Assembly: GCF_026094475.1 (NCBI RefSeq)
Contig: NZ_JAPELL010000001.1
Span: forward strand, 1,450,326 to 1,514,325
DNA length: 64,000 bases
Source: Homoserinimonas sedimenticola
GTDB taxonomy: Bacteria; Actinomycetota; Actinomycetes; Actinomycetales; Microbacteriaceae
Direction: 5' to 3'
In this document: piece by piece, positions 18,273 to 27,747 of the stretch
Layout: each line of letters begins with the position of its first letter
How positions within the stretch are numbered: the stretch's first letter is position 1
Position numbers and translations under genes: made by a program
Notes under the pieces: generated by a model
The model's database searches: none
What the model was told of the DNA's origin: nothing
Seen by the model: the letters and a program-made list of their open reading frames with translations, nothing else

Positions 18273-19316
18273 ATGGACAAGCAGACCAGGGTCGGACTCA
18301 TCGGAGCAGGCCTCATCGGCAAGGAACACGCCAAGTACCTCGGCATCGCATCCGGGGTCGAACTCGCGGCGATCGCCGACCCGACACCCGCCGCGCAGTC
18401 ACTCGCGGAAGAACTCGGAGTGCCGCACTTCTCCGACTATGAGGCCCTCCTTGACTCGGGCCTCGTCGACGCCGTCATCGTCGCCCTGCCCAATGTCATG
18501 CACGCGGATGCCACGACCTCTGCCGTCGCGCGCGGCATTGTCGTGCTCGTGGAAAAGCCCATTGCCGACTCACTCGAGGACGGGCGACGCATCCTGGAAG
18601 CTGCGGAAGCAGCATCCGTTCCTGTGCTCGTGGGGCACCAGCGTCGCTACGCCCCCGACATCGCTGCGGCGAAGGCCTTCATCGAGGAGGGCGGACTCGG
18701 CACGATCGTCTCCGTCGCGATGCTCAGCACATGGCGCAAGCCCGACGAGTACTTCGAGGTCGAATGGCGTCGGCGCGTCGGCGGGGGGCCCGTGCTCATC
18801 AACCTCATTCACGACATCGACGTCATGCGTTACCTCGTGGGCGACATCGACTCGGTCACAGCCATGGGATCCTCCGCGATCCGCGGCTTCGAGGTCGCCG
18901 ACACGGGCGGAGCCCTCTTCCGCTTCAGCAATGGGGCGATAGGCACCGCCTCCTTCAGCGACGCAGCCGCCTCTCCCTGGAACTGGGACCTCACCTCTGG
19001 TTCGGGCGCCTACTTTCCCCCACCCCCACCCGGAGACGCCTACTTCATCTCGGGCACCAAGGCATCCATCGCGCTCCCCTCGCTGACCGTCTACGAACAC
19101 GAGGAGGGCAACCACTGGCAGGTGCCCATCCGCACCCGCACGCTCGAGCGGCGGGACACCAACCCCTACATCGCACAACTCGAGCACCTTGCCGCCGTAG
19201 TCAGAGGCGAGGCCGAGCCCGTCATCTCAGCCCGCGATGGCTTCCGGAGCCTCGCTGTCGCCGTCGCAGTGGACCAATCGCTGGCTACCTCGCCGGCCGT
19301 GAAAGTGGAGAAGTAA
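18273..19316 (+). CDS. Gfo/Idh/MocA-family oxidoreductase
   Basis: This 347-aa enzyme has the N-terminal Rossmann motif VGLIGAGLIGKEHAKYL and the family's VEKPIADSLEDG (E-K-P motif, catalytic Lys). It also has GHQRRYAPDI and HDIDVMRYLVG (D-x-x-x-H-type region) in the C-terminal alpha/beta domain. These enzymes oxidise sugars, inositols or other polyols with NAD(P). It is divergent from the quinate operon under a shared operator region, and the following SDR overlaps its stop by one base. It may act on a cyclitol-like substrate; that is inference. Confidence 0.92.
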   Translation: MDKQTRVGLIGAGLIGKEHAKYLGIASGVELAAIADPTPAAQSLAEELGVPHFSDYEALLDSGLVDAVIVALPNVMHADATTSAVARGIVVLVEKPIADSLEDGRRILEAAEAASVPVLVGHQRRYAPDIAAAKAFIEEGGLGTIVSVAMLSTWRKPDEYFEVEWRRRVGGGPVLINLIHDIDVMRYLVGDIDSVTAMGSSAIRGFEVADTGGALFRFSNGAIGTASFSDAAASPWNWDLTSGSGAYFPPPPPGDAYFISGTKASIALPSLTVYEHEEGNHWQVPIRTRTLERRDTNPYIAQLEHLAAVVRGEAEPVISARDGFRSLAVAVAVDQSLATSPAVKVEK

Positions 19317-20092
19317 TGGACCTCAGCAACTCGATCAACCCGCGCCTGGGCGCAGCACCCTGGCCCGGGAGGTTCCATGGTCGCGTCATCCTCGTCACGG
19401 GCGGGGCGGGCGGACTCGGCGGAAGCGCCACAGAGCGGCTTCGCGCCGAGGGGGCCATCGTCGTCAAGACCGACATCGCCATCGCGGAGGACAGGCTCGA
19501 GGATGACCACGCCGAGCTCGCGCTCGACGTGACCGACCCCGAGCGCTGGGCGCAGGTCGTCGCGACGGTCGTCGAACGCTACGGCCGGATCGACGGGCTG
19601 CTCATGGGCCACGGCTCGCAGGGCCCCGAGGCTCTCGTCGAGGATGTCCCCCGCGAAGGCTGGACTCGAACCCTCAATATCAACCTCGACTCCTGCTTCT
19701 ACGGCCTCCAGGCCGTCATGCCCACCATGAAGGCGCAGCGCTACGGCAGGATCGCGGTGCTCTCCTCCATCGCGGGGCGTGAGGGGAACGCGTCCATGAC
19801 GGCCTATTCGGTCTCGAAGGCCGGCGTCATCGCACTCGTGAAGTCGGTCGCGAAGGAGGTCGCTCCCGAAGGGATCGTCGTCAACGCCGTCGCCCCGTCG
19901 ATGTTCGACACCCCGCTCCTCGCGCACCTCAGCCCCGAGCGCAATGCCATGCTGCTCTCCCGCGTGCCCATGGGACGAGTCGGCTATCCGCCCGAGTTCG
20001 CCGCACTCGCCGCGTGGCTGCTGTCGCCGGAGTGCAGCTACACGACGGGGCAGACGCTCGACCTCACGGGCGGTCGCTACTCGGGGGCGTAG
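19316..20092 (+). CDS. SDR-family oxidoreductase
   Basis: This 258-aa classical SDR contains TGGAGGLGGS (cofactor), LSSIAG (catalytic Ser), YSVSK (Tyr/Lys) and YTTGQTLDLTGGRYSGA at the end. The ATG shares its A with the TAA of the preceding Gfo/Idh/MocA gene (TAATG), so the pair is coupled. The ~20-residue N-terminal extension before the Rossmann fold (PRLGAAPWPGRFHG) is slightly longer than usual. It probably acts sequentially with the upstream oxidoreductase. The downstream 45 bp to the convergent gene hold no obvious terminator. Confidence 0.9.
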   Translation: MDLSNSINPRLGAAPWPGRFHGRVILVTGGAGGLGGSATERLRAEGAIVVKTDIAIAEDRLEDDHAELALDVTDPERWAQVVATVVERYGRIDGLLMGHGSQGPEALVEDVPREGWTRTLNINLDSCFYGLQAVMPTMKAQRYGRIAVLSSIAGREGNASMTAYSVSKAGVIALVKSVAKEVAPEGIVVNAVAPSMFDTPLLAHLSPERNAMLLSRVPMGRVGYPPEFAALAAWLLSPECSYTTGQTLDLTGGRYSGA

Positions 20093-20137
20093 CAGCCCCC
20101 TCCGCCTCTCAGGCCGATCGACCCGGGGTGGTCCGCG

Positions 20138-20995
20138 TCAGCTGCCGTAGGCGTCATCCAGTCGCTGGTGGTGCTCGATGCCCACGTGCCGAGTGAAGTC
20201 CGCGTAGCTGAGCTTCTGGGAGGCCCCCGAGAAGCCCTCCTGACGCAGTGCTTCCAGGGTGTCGATGGCCGCTCGCGTCGCAGCGAAGAGCGCGTCGAGA
20301 GGGTAGAAGACGATCGAGAACCCCAGGTCCTTGAGGTCGGAGGGGCTGAGCGACTCGGTTTCGTTACCCGTGACGATCGCGACGACCTTCGGCCCCTCGA
20401 GGCGCGCGCCGATGGCCTCCAGGTCTCGGATCGTCTTCACCCCGTCGATGAACGCGAGGTCGGCGCCCGCCTCGCGGTAGAGCTCGGCGCGGCGAATCGC
20501 CTCGTCCACTCCGGCCACGCCGAGCGCGTCGGTGCGCCCGATGAGCAGCAGATCTCGGTCGCCGCGTGCCTCGACAGCCGCTCGGATGTGGCGCGCACCC
20601 GTGCTCGATTCCATCAGTTTGATGCCCGACATCTGACCGCAGCGCTTCGGGCTCTCCTGGTCCTCGAGATGGAGGGCCGCGACATCCGCCCGGATGTACT
20701 CGTCGACGGTCCGCTCGATGTTGGACGGGCCGCCGTACCCATTGTCGGCGTCGGCGACGACGGGGATCGAGACCGCGCGGGTCATGTTCCTCGCATGGTC
20801 GGCCATCTCCGTCTGGGTGAGGAGACCGATGTCGGGACTCCCCAGCCGGGCAGCGGTGGCGCCGAACCCCGTCATGTAGACGGCGGGGAACCCCGCAGCC
20901 TCGACAAGTCGTGCTGTCAGCGGGTCCGCGGCGCCGGGCGCTTGGATGAGATCGCCCTGGTCGAGCAGACGGCGGAGTTTCGCGGCATTCGTCAT
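20138..20995 (-). CDS. Isocitrate lyase / PEP mutase family enzyme
   Basis: This 285-aa protein has the ICL/PEP-mutase TIM barrel. It shows YMTGFGATAARLGSPD near the N-terminus, ADADNGYGGP (metal-binding Asp residues) and LEDQESPKRCGQMSG, where the Cys of K-R-C-G is the catalytic loop residue of lyase members. That Cys favours a lyase (2-methylisocitrate, dimethylmalate or oxaloacetate-type cleavage) over phosphonomutase. It lies 35 bp after the SDR in a two-gene operon divergent from the GntR regulator. The substrate is unknown; a C-C cleavage step in the second catabolic locus is inferred. Confidence 0.9.
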   Translation of the reverse strand: MTNAAKLRRLLDQGDLIQAPGAADPLTARLVEAAGFPAVYMTGFGATAARLGSPDIGLLTQTEMADHARNMTRAVSIPVVADADNGYGGPSNIERTVDEYIRADVAALHLEDQESPKRCGQMSGIKLMESSTGARHIRAAVEARGDRDLLLIGRTDALGVAGVDEAIRRAELYREAGADLAFIDGVKTIRDLEAIGARLEGPKVVAIVTGNETESLSPSDLKDLGFSIVFYPLDALFAATRAAIDTLEALRQEGFSGASQKLSYADFTRHVGIEHHQRLDDAYGS

Positions 20996-21030
20996 TGAAG
21001 GTCCTTCGTTCCTTTGATTGGGTGGTTCGA

Positions 21031-21840
21031 TCAGCCGACCGTGAGCCCGCCGTCGATGTTGATCGACTGCCCCGTCATGTAGTCGGATGCAGGCGACACC
21101 AGGAATTCGGCGAGGCCCGCGACATCCTCACTCGTCTGCGGTCGACCGAGCGGGACCGCGGAGGTGCGCGTCTTCCACGCCGTGCCGGTCTCCCAGCCGG
21201 CAACCGCCGACCACTCCTTGTCGATGAGCTTCCACATGTCGGTCTCGACAAGCCCGGGGCAGATCGCGTTGACGGTGATGTGGGGAGCGAGCGTCGCCGA
21301 TGCACTGTGGGTCAGGCTGATCACGGCGGCCTTGCTTGCCCTGTAGTGCGGGATGATGGGCGCCATCGGACCCGCAGCGTAGCGTCCGGCGATCGACGCC
21401 ATCGTGATGATCTTGCCCTTGGGTCGCCCCTCCGCGATCGGCTCCTGCGTCAGCATCTGCCGGGCGGCTGCCTGCATGGTGAGGAGCGTCCCCGTCACGT
21501 TGACGTTCATTGTGCGGTTCCAGTCGTCGGCTGTGACATCCAGGAACGGCTTCACCTGCACGATGCCCGCGTTGCAGATCATCGTCTCCAGGCTCCCGAA
21601 CTCCTCGACGGCGGCGGCGACCAGGGCAGAGCAGTCCTCGGCAGAGGTGACGTCGGCGCGGACATGAATCGACTTCGCCCCGGATGCGCGGAGCTGCTCG
21701 GCAGCACTCGCGGCCTTCTGCTCGTCGATGTCGCTGATCACGAGGTTGGCGCCCCGGGCCGCGAGTCGCTGAGCCATGGCGAGGCCGATCCCTTGGCCGG
21801 ATCCGGTGATGGCAATGGTCGTGTGTGTGAGTGATTGCAC
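21031..21840 (-). CDS. SDR-family oxidoreductase
   Basis: This 269-aa classical SDR has TGSGQGIG at residues ~11-18, DIDEQ after beta-2 (NAD preference), NAG and YRASK. It ends with YMTGQSINIDGGLTVG. The serine region reads TMASIAG. It is the first gene of the minus-strand pair and starts about 50 bp from the first GntR-type operator. Paired with a lyase-family enzyme it may oxidise a hydroxy acid before cleavage. This is a context-based suggestion. Confidence 0.9.
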   Translation of the reverse strand: MQSLTHTTIAITGSGQGIGLAMAQRLAARGANLVISDIDEQKAASAAEQLRASGAKSIHVRADVTSAEDCSALVAAAVEEFGSLETMICNAGIVQVKPFLDVTADDWNRTMNVNVTGTLLTMQAAARQMLTQEPIAEGRPKGKIITMASIAGRYAAGPMAPIIPHYRASKAAVISLTHSASATLAPHITVNAICPGLVETDMWKLIDKEWSAVAGWETGTAWKTRTSAVPLGRPQTSEDVAGLAEFLVSPASDYMTGQSINIDGGLTVG

Positions 21841-21886
21841 TTGCTATTTCCGCCTTTGGATGACTTGCGTGCCCGACCGGCACCCT

Positions 21887-21946
21887 TCTTGTATACAAGA
21901 TTTGCGTCTGTAGGTGTACATCAAGCGCTCGATTCGTGTATACAAG
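21887..21946. promoter_or_regulatory. GntR-family operators in the divergent SDR/GntR promoter
   Basis: A perfect 14-bp palindrome TCTTGTATACAAGA (21887-21900) and a second site CGTGTATACAAG (21935-21946, core TGTATACA) have centres 47 bp apart. Almost exactly midway (centre ~21917.5) lies a weaker TGTACA core. The TTGTATACAA form is typical of FCD-type GntR regulators. The sites lie in the 150 bp between the SDR and GntR genes, implying autoregulation and control of both operons. Confidence 0.75.
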
Positions 21947-21990
21947 TCTCAGCAAGCCGATCAAGGTCGATCTCTCGGAGGGAATCTCGG

Positions 21991-22761
21991 ATGCCTCAGG
22001 AAGCCGTCGCCGGTTCCCTCGCGAACCGCGTGGCCACCCAGTTGCAGGACGCCATCGTCTCCGGCGCCCTGGACCTCGGCCAGGCCCTGTCGGAGGACTC
22101 CATCGCGGATGCACTCGACGTGAGCCGCACGCCCGTGCGGCAGGCCCTACAGCTCCTGCAGGCACGAGGACTCGTGCAGATCCGCCCCAAGGCCGGCACC
22201 TACGTCTTCGAGCCCACAGTCGAGCAGATCGCAGAGCTCACGGAATTCAGGGTCACGCTTGAGCGCCAGGCTGCGCTGTGGGCCTTCGAGCGGTCCCGAG
22301 CGGCGTCGGCCAAGACCCTCGCGCAGGTGGTGGAGACGATGGAACAGGCAATCGCCGACCGCGACATGCGCGCTTACGGTCGAGCGGACACGGCCTTCCA
22401 CGAGGTCTTCTTCAAGGGCTGCGACAACTCCTACCTGTGGAACAGCTACACCTTCAACTTCGCTCAGGTCGCCGCCCTCCGCACACACCTCGCCGCCTAC
22501 ACGGAGGCAGAGCCGCTGCGCTCCTTCGAAGACCACAAGGCGATCCGCGACATCTTCGACTCGGGGCAGGCGAGCGAGCTCGAACCTATCCTCGCGCCCC
22601 ACATTCTGCGGACCCGCGAGAACTACACGGCGACGCTCCGGCAACGGCAGGAGCGTCTCTCCGAAAGCCGGATAGAGCAGCTCCGGCGAGCGCTCGATCC
22701 CACCAGCTTCAGCCCAAAGAGGGGTCTGGAGTCAGCTCCACAGCGAGAGGAAACACAGTGA
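21991..22761 (+). CDS. GntR-family transcriptional regulator (FCD type)
   Basis: This 256-aa regulator has a winged HTH at residues ~8-70 (LANRVATQLQDAIVSGALDLGQALSEDSIADALDVSRTPVRQALQLL). An all-helical FCD effector domain follows, with FRVTLERQAALWA, DTAFHEVFF and HKAIRDIF supplying the Asp/His metal residues usual in this branch. ATG at 21991 has GGAGGG eight bases upstream; the upstream in-frame extension is not plausible. Its stop overlaps the TRAP binding-protein start. It probably senses a carboxylate carried by that transporter. Confidence 0.92.
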   Translation: MPQEAVAGSLANRVATQLQDAIVSGALDLGQALSEDSIADALDVSRTPVRQALQLLQARGLVQIRPKAGTYVFEPTVEQIAELTEFRVTLERQAALWAFERSRAASAKTLAQVVETMEQAIADRDMRAYGRADTAFHEVFFKGCDNSYLWNSYTFNFAQVAALRTHLAAYTEAEPLRSFEDHKAIRDIFDSGQASELEPILAPHILRTRENYTATLRQRQERLSESRIEQLRRALDPTSFSPKRGLESAPQREETQ

Positions 22762-23873
22762 ATACAGCACGCACGAGGCGCGCAAGCCGCCTTGCCACCG
22801 TCGGTGCGGTGGCGGCAGCCGCAATGGTGATCACCGGATGCTCGGGCTCCGGCGGGAACGCAGACGGCGAGACCTTCGACCTCACCTGGACGTCGTACAC
22901 GACGCCCGAGGGTTACTACAGCATGGCCATGGACCGCTGGATCGAGATCGTCGAGGAGGAGACCGACGGTCGCGTCACGATCGAGCCCTTCTACTCGGGA
23001 TCGCTCTGCGCCACGATGGACGGTCTCGCCTGCACGAAGGACGGCCGCGCCGACATCGCGTACACCTCGCCCGCCTTCCACCCGGCGGAGTTCCCCCTCG
23101 CAAACGTCGTCACGGTTCCGTTCGTCGCGAAGGACCCCGTCGCGCAGACCAAGACCGCAATGTCGCTCTTCGAGAACAATGAGGCCTACGCCTCCGAGTT
23201 CGAGGCCGAGGGTGTGCGCCCGCTGTACTTCGCTCCCGTGACCACCTCGATCCTCGGCACGACGAGCGAGGCCGACAGTTACGAGGACCTCGACGGGCTC
23301 TCCGTGCGCGGCACCGCCCGCATGCTCAAGGCCCTCGAGATAGCGGGAGCCAACCCGTCGGCCATCGCGGTGAGCGAGATCTACGAGTCGATCGAGAACG
23401 GCGTCATCGACGCCTGGTCGTCGACGGGCCTCGAGTCGGCGATCACCGAGTGGAACCTCGGTGAGGTCACCCCCTACATGACCGACACCCAGTCGGGCTC
23501 CTTCATCAACGTCGTCGCGATCATGAACGACGAGGTGTGGCAGTCACTCCCGTCCGACATCCAGGACATCATGACGGAGGCGAGCCAGGAGGTCTGGGGC
23601 GGCCTTGAGGGTGAATACCTCGAGGAGATCTTCGACACCACCTGCGACAAGGCGGCCGAGCAGGGCGTCGAGCTCAGCACGTGGTCTGACGCCGAGGCCG
23701 AGAAGTGGGCGGATGCCGTGGGAGACACCCTCGTCAACGACTGGAAGTCCGAGGCCGAGGCCGCAGGGGCTGAAGACGTCGACGCCTTCTACGAGGACTA
23801 CCTGGCCGAGCTCGAGACCGCGACCGCCGAGAGCGACTACGTCGCTCCCGTCGAGTACTGCCTCTCCCGATAG
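22758..23873 (+). CDS. TRAP transporter substrate-binding protein (second system)
   Basis: This 371-aa DctP/TAXI-like binding protein is a predicted lipoprotein (VITGC, Cys ~28). It contains FYSGSLCATMDGLACTKDGRADIAYTSPAF and the SVRGTARMLKALEIAGANPSAIAVSEIYESIENGVIDAWSS region; the Arg in LSVRGT is the predicted ligand-carboxylate anchor. The three Cys in the mature part, with a Cys near the C-terminus, could form disulfides. GTG start at 22758 overlaps the GntR stop. It is quite different from the first DctP, so a different ligand is likely. Confidence 0.92.
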   Translation: MNTARTRRASRLATVGAVAAAAMVITGCSGSGGNADGETFDLTWTSYTTPEGYYSMAMDRWIEIVEEETDGRVTIEPFYSGSLCATMDGLACTKDGRADIAYTSPAFHPAEFPLANVVTVPFVAKDPVAQTKTAMSLFENNEAYASEFEAEGVRPLYFAPVTTSILGTTSEADSYEDLDGLSVRGTARMLKALEIAGANPSAIAVSEIYESIENGVIDAWSSTGLESAITEWNLGEVTPYMTDTQSGSFINVVAIMNDEVWQSLPSDIQDIMTEASQEVWGGLEGEYLEEIFDTTCDKAAEQGVELSTWSDAEAEKWADAVGDTLVNDWKSEAEAAGAEDVDAFYEDYLAELETATAESDYVAPVEYCLSR

Positions 23874-23885
23874 AAAACGCTGATC

Positions 23886-24412
23886 ATGGTCACACTGTGG
23901 AACCGGGTGTTCCGGCCGGCGACGAAATGGTTCGCCATCGTCTCGGCGGTGCTCTGCGGGGCTCTCGCGCTACTCCTCACGGCGGAAGTCGTGATGCGGG
24001 CGAGCACGGGGGGCTCCATCAGGGGGCTCTTCGAGATCGCCGAGCTCGGCCTTGTGATGACCGTGTTCCTCGGCCTCGCGCAGGCGGAGGTGAACGGCAC
24101 GCACGTCCGCGTCACTCTCCTGACTGACCGGCTGCGGCCCGCCGTCGCCAACCGCCTGCGCGGGGTCGCGCTCCTACTCGCCTGCCTGTTCCTGGGCTGG
24201 ATGAGCATTGAGCTCATCGAGAGAGCGATCGACTCCTTCATCGGTGGGGAGTACCGCACCGGCCTCCTCAACTTCCCCGTCTGGCCGTCGCGCGCCTTCG
24301 TCGCCTTCGGCACGAGCCTCCTGACCGTCGTCATGCTGGCCAAGTCGCTCGTCTACTTCACAGGCCACACGCCATCCGGCGCTGAGGCCGCGACCGAAGG
24401 GAGCACTGTCTG

Positions 24413-24413
<1 letters not shown>
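23886..24413 (+). CDS. TRAP transporter small permease (DctQ, second system)
   Basis: This 175-aa protein has four predicted helices and the RASTGGSIRGLFEIAELGLVMTVFLGLAQAEVNGTHVRV motif region of DctQ subunits. It begins 12 bp after dctP and its TGA shares one base with the following DctM ATG. It forms the membrane complex with the next gene. Confidence 0.92.
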
Positions 24414-25827
<1,414 letters not shown>

Positions 25828-25831
<4 letters not shown>

Positions 25832-27684
25832 GCGGCATGCGCACGTCGATCGCGACGGTGTGCCTCAGCGGCACGCTCGAGCAGAAGCTCGCAGCATCCG
25901 CCGACGCCGGCTTCGACGGTGTGGAGATATTCGAACCTGACCTCATCGTCTCACCGCACACGCCAGAACAGATCCGCGATCTCGCGCACGAACTCGGCCT
26001 CACGCTCGACCTCTACCAGCCGCTGCGCGATATGGAGGGCGTGACAGAGGACGAGTTCGAGAGCAACCTGCGCCGAGCCGAGGCGAAGTTCCGCCTCATG
26101 AACCGCCTCGGGATCGACACAGTGCTCATGTGCAGCAACGTGGCGACCGCAACGATCGATGACGACCTGCTGGTCGTCGACCAGCTACGCCGCATCGGCG
26201 ACCGCGCCGCCGCGCACGGCGTCCGGGTCGCCTATGAGGCACTCGCCTGGGGTCGGTACGTGAACGACTATGAGCACGTCAATTGGCTGGTCGAGGCCGC
26301 TGACCACCCACAGGTGGGGCAGTGTCTCGACAGCTTCCACATCCTTTCGCGCAACTGGGCACTCGAGCCGCTCGGACGGATGCGAGGAGAGAAGATCTTC
26401 TTCGTACAACTCGCCGACGCTCCCCTCCTCACCCTCGACGTGCTCTCCTGGAGCCGGCACCACCGCGTCTTCCCCGGCGAGGGGCAGTTCGACCTCGCCG
26501 CGTTCATGGGACAGCTCGTCCGCACGGGCTACGACGGCCCCGTCTCGCTCGAGATCTTCAACGACACGTTCCGCCAGTCCGACCCCTTCCGCACGGCAAT
26601 CGACGGGATGCGCAGCCTCACCTGGCTGCAGGACCGGGCAACCCGCTGGCTGGCCTCTCGACCCGCGCCCCTCGTCTCCCACCTCGAGCTCGCAACCCTG
26701 CCCACCCCCGCCGAGCCGACGGGGTTCAACTTCGTCGAAGTGCGGTCCGACGTCTCACACCGACTTCGCGACGTGCTCACGCAACTCGGGTTCGAGGAGC
26801 GGGGACAGCATCGGAGCAAGCCCGTCGAGCTCTGGCAACAGGGCGACGCCCGAATCATCGTGAATGAGGTCGAGTCGGCCGTTGGGGAGCCCAGCGTCGC
26901 CGCACTCGGCTTCGACGTCGCCGAACCCCCTGCCTCCGTCGCCCGCGCGCTCTCGCTGCACGCCAGCCCCGTGCCACGCCAACAGGAGGAAGGGGAGGAG
27001 GAGCTGCACGGCGTGAGAGCTCCAGATTCCTCCGAGGTCTTCTTCAGCGGCGTCGATACCCACGGCTCCCCCGCCTGGGCGGGAGAGTTTGCCCGCGGCG
27101 CACGCTCGGCGCGCGCGGACGACCTCATCACCGGCATCGATCACGTCAATCTGGCCCAGCCGTGGCAGCACTTCGACGAGGCCGTCCTCTTCTACGAGAG
27201 CGTCTTGGGCCTGCACCCCCAGCCGACGCTGGAGGTCGCAGCCCCCATGGGCCTCGTTCGCAGCCAAGCAATGCGCACGCAGGATGGCGAGGTGCGGCTC
27301 GCTCTCAATTTGGCGCCGATTGCCGGGGCGATGCTCGAGCCCGCGATCCACCCGCAGCACGTCGCCTTTGCGTGCAAGGACATCATGGCGCTGGCCGAAC
27401 AGGCGAGCGCGCGCGGGCTCGAGTTCCTCCCGATCCCGCAGAACTACTACGACGACCTCGCCGCGCGCTTCCCCCTTGAAGAAGCTGTGCTGCAGGACCT
27501 TCAACGACTGAACCTGCTGTATGACCGCGACGAGCACGGCGAGTTCCTGCACTTCTACACGGAGGCGGTAGGCCAGGTCTTTCTTGAGGTGGTCGAGCGG
27601 CGAGGAGGGTACGAAGGCTACGGAGCGGCCAACACGCCCGTGCGGCTGGCCGCGCAGCACCGGCGGCGCGACCGCGCCGCCTGA
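25828..27684 (+). CDS. Second QsuB-type 3-dehydroshikimate dehydratase / HPPD-like fusion
   Basis: This 618-aa paralogue of the 11009-12871 protein keeps every key feature. The TIM-barrel ligands are Glu in YEALAWGRY, Asp and His in LDSFHILSR, Gln in FVQLADAP and Glu in SLEIFNDTF. The C-terminal His-His-Glu set is in IDHVNLAQPW, PQHVAFAC and FLEVVERRGGYEGYG. The sequence between the domains is most diverged. I take ATG 25828, which overlaps the DctM stop; ATG 25837 (MRTSIATV) is an alternative giving the same N-terminus as the paralogue. It probably makes protocatechuate from 3-dehydroshikimate or a close analogue. Confidence 0.93.
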
Positions 27685-27726
27685 GCCCTCAGCCCTCAGC
27701 CCTCAGCCCTCAGCCCTCAGCCCTCG
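27685..27726. repeat. Tandem heptanucleotide repeat GCCCTCA x6
   Basis: Five perfect GCCCTCA units and a sixth GCCCTCG follow immediately after the TGA of the second QsuB-type gene, before the convergent efflux gene. No coding function is apparent. It is a likely slippage-prone microsatellite. Confidence 0.9.
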
Positions 27727-27747
27727 GCGGGCTACTCGAGCGGCGGC

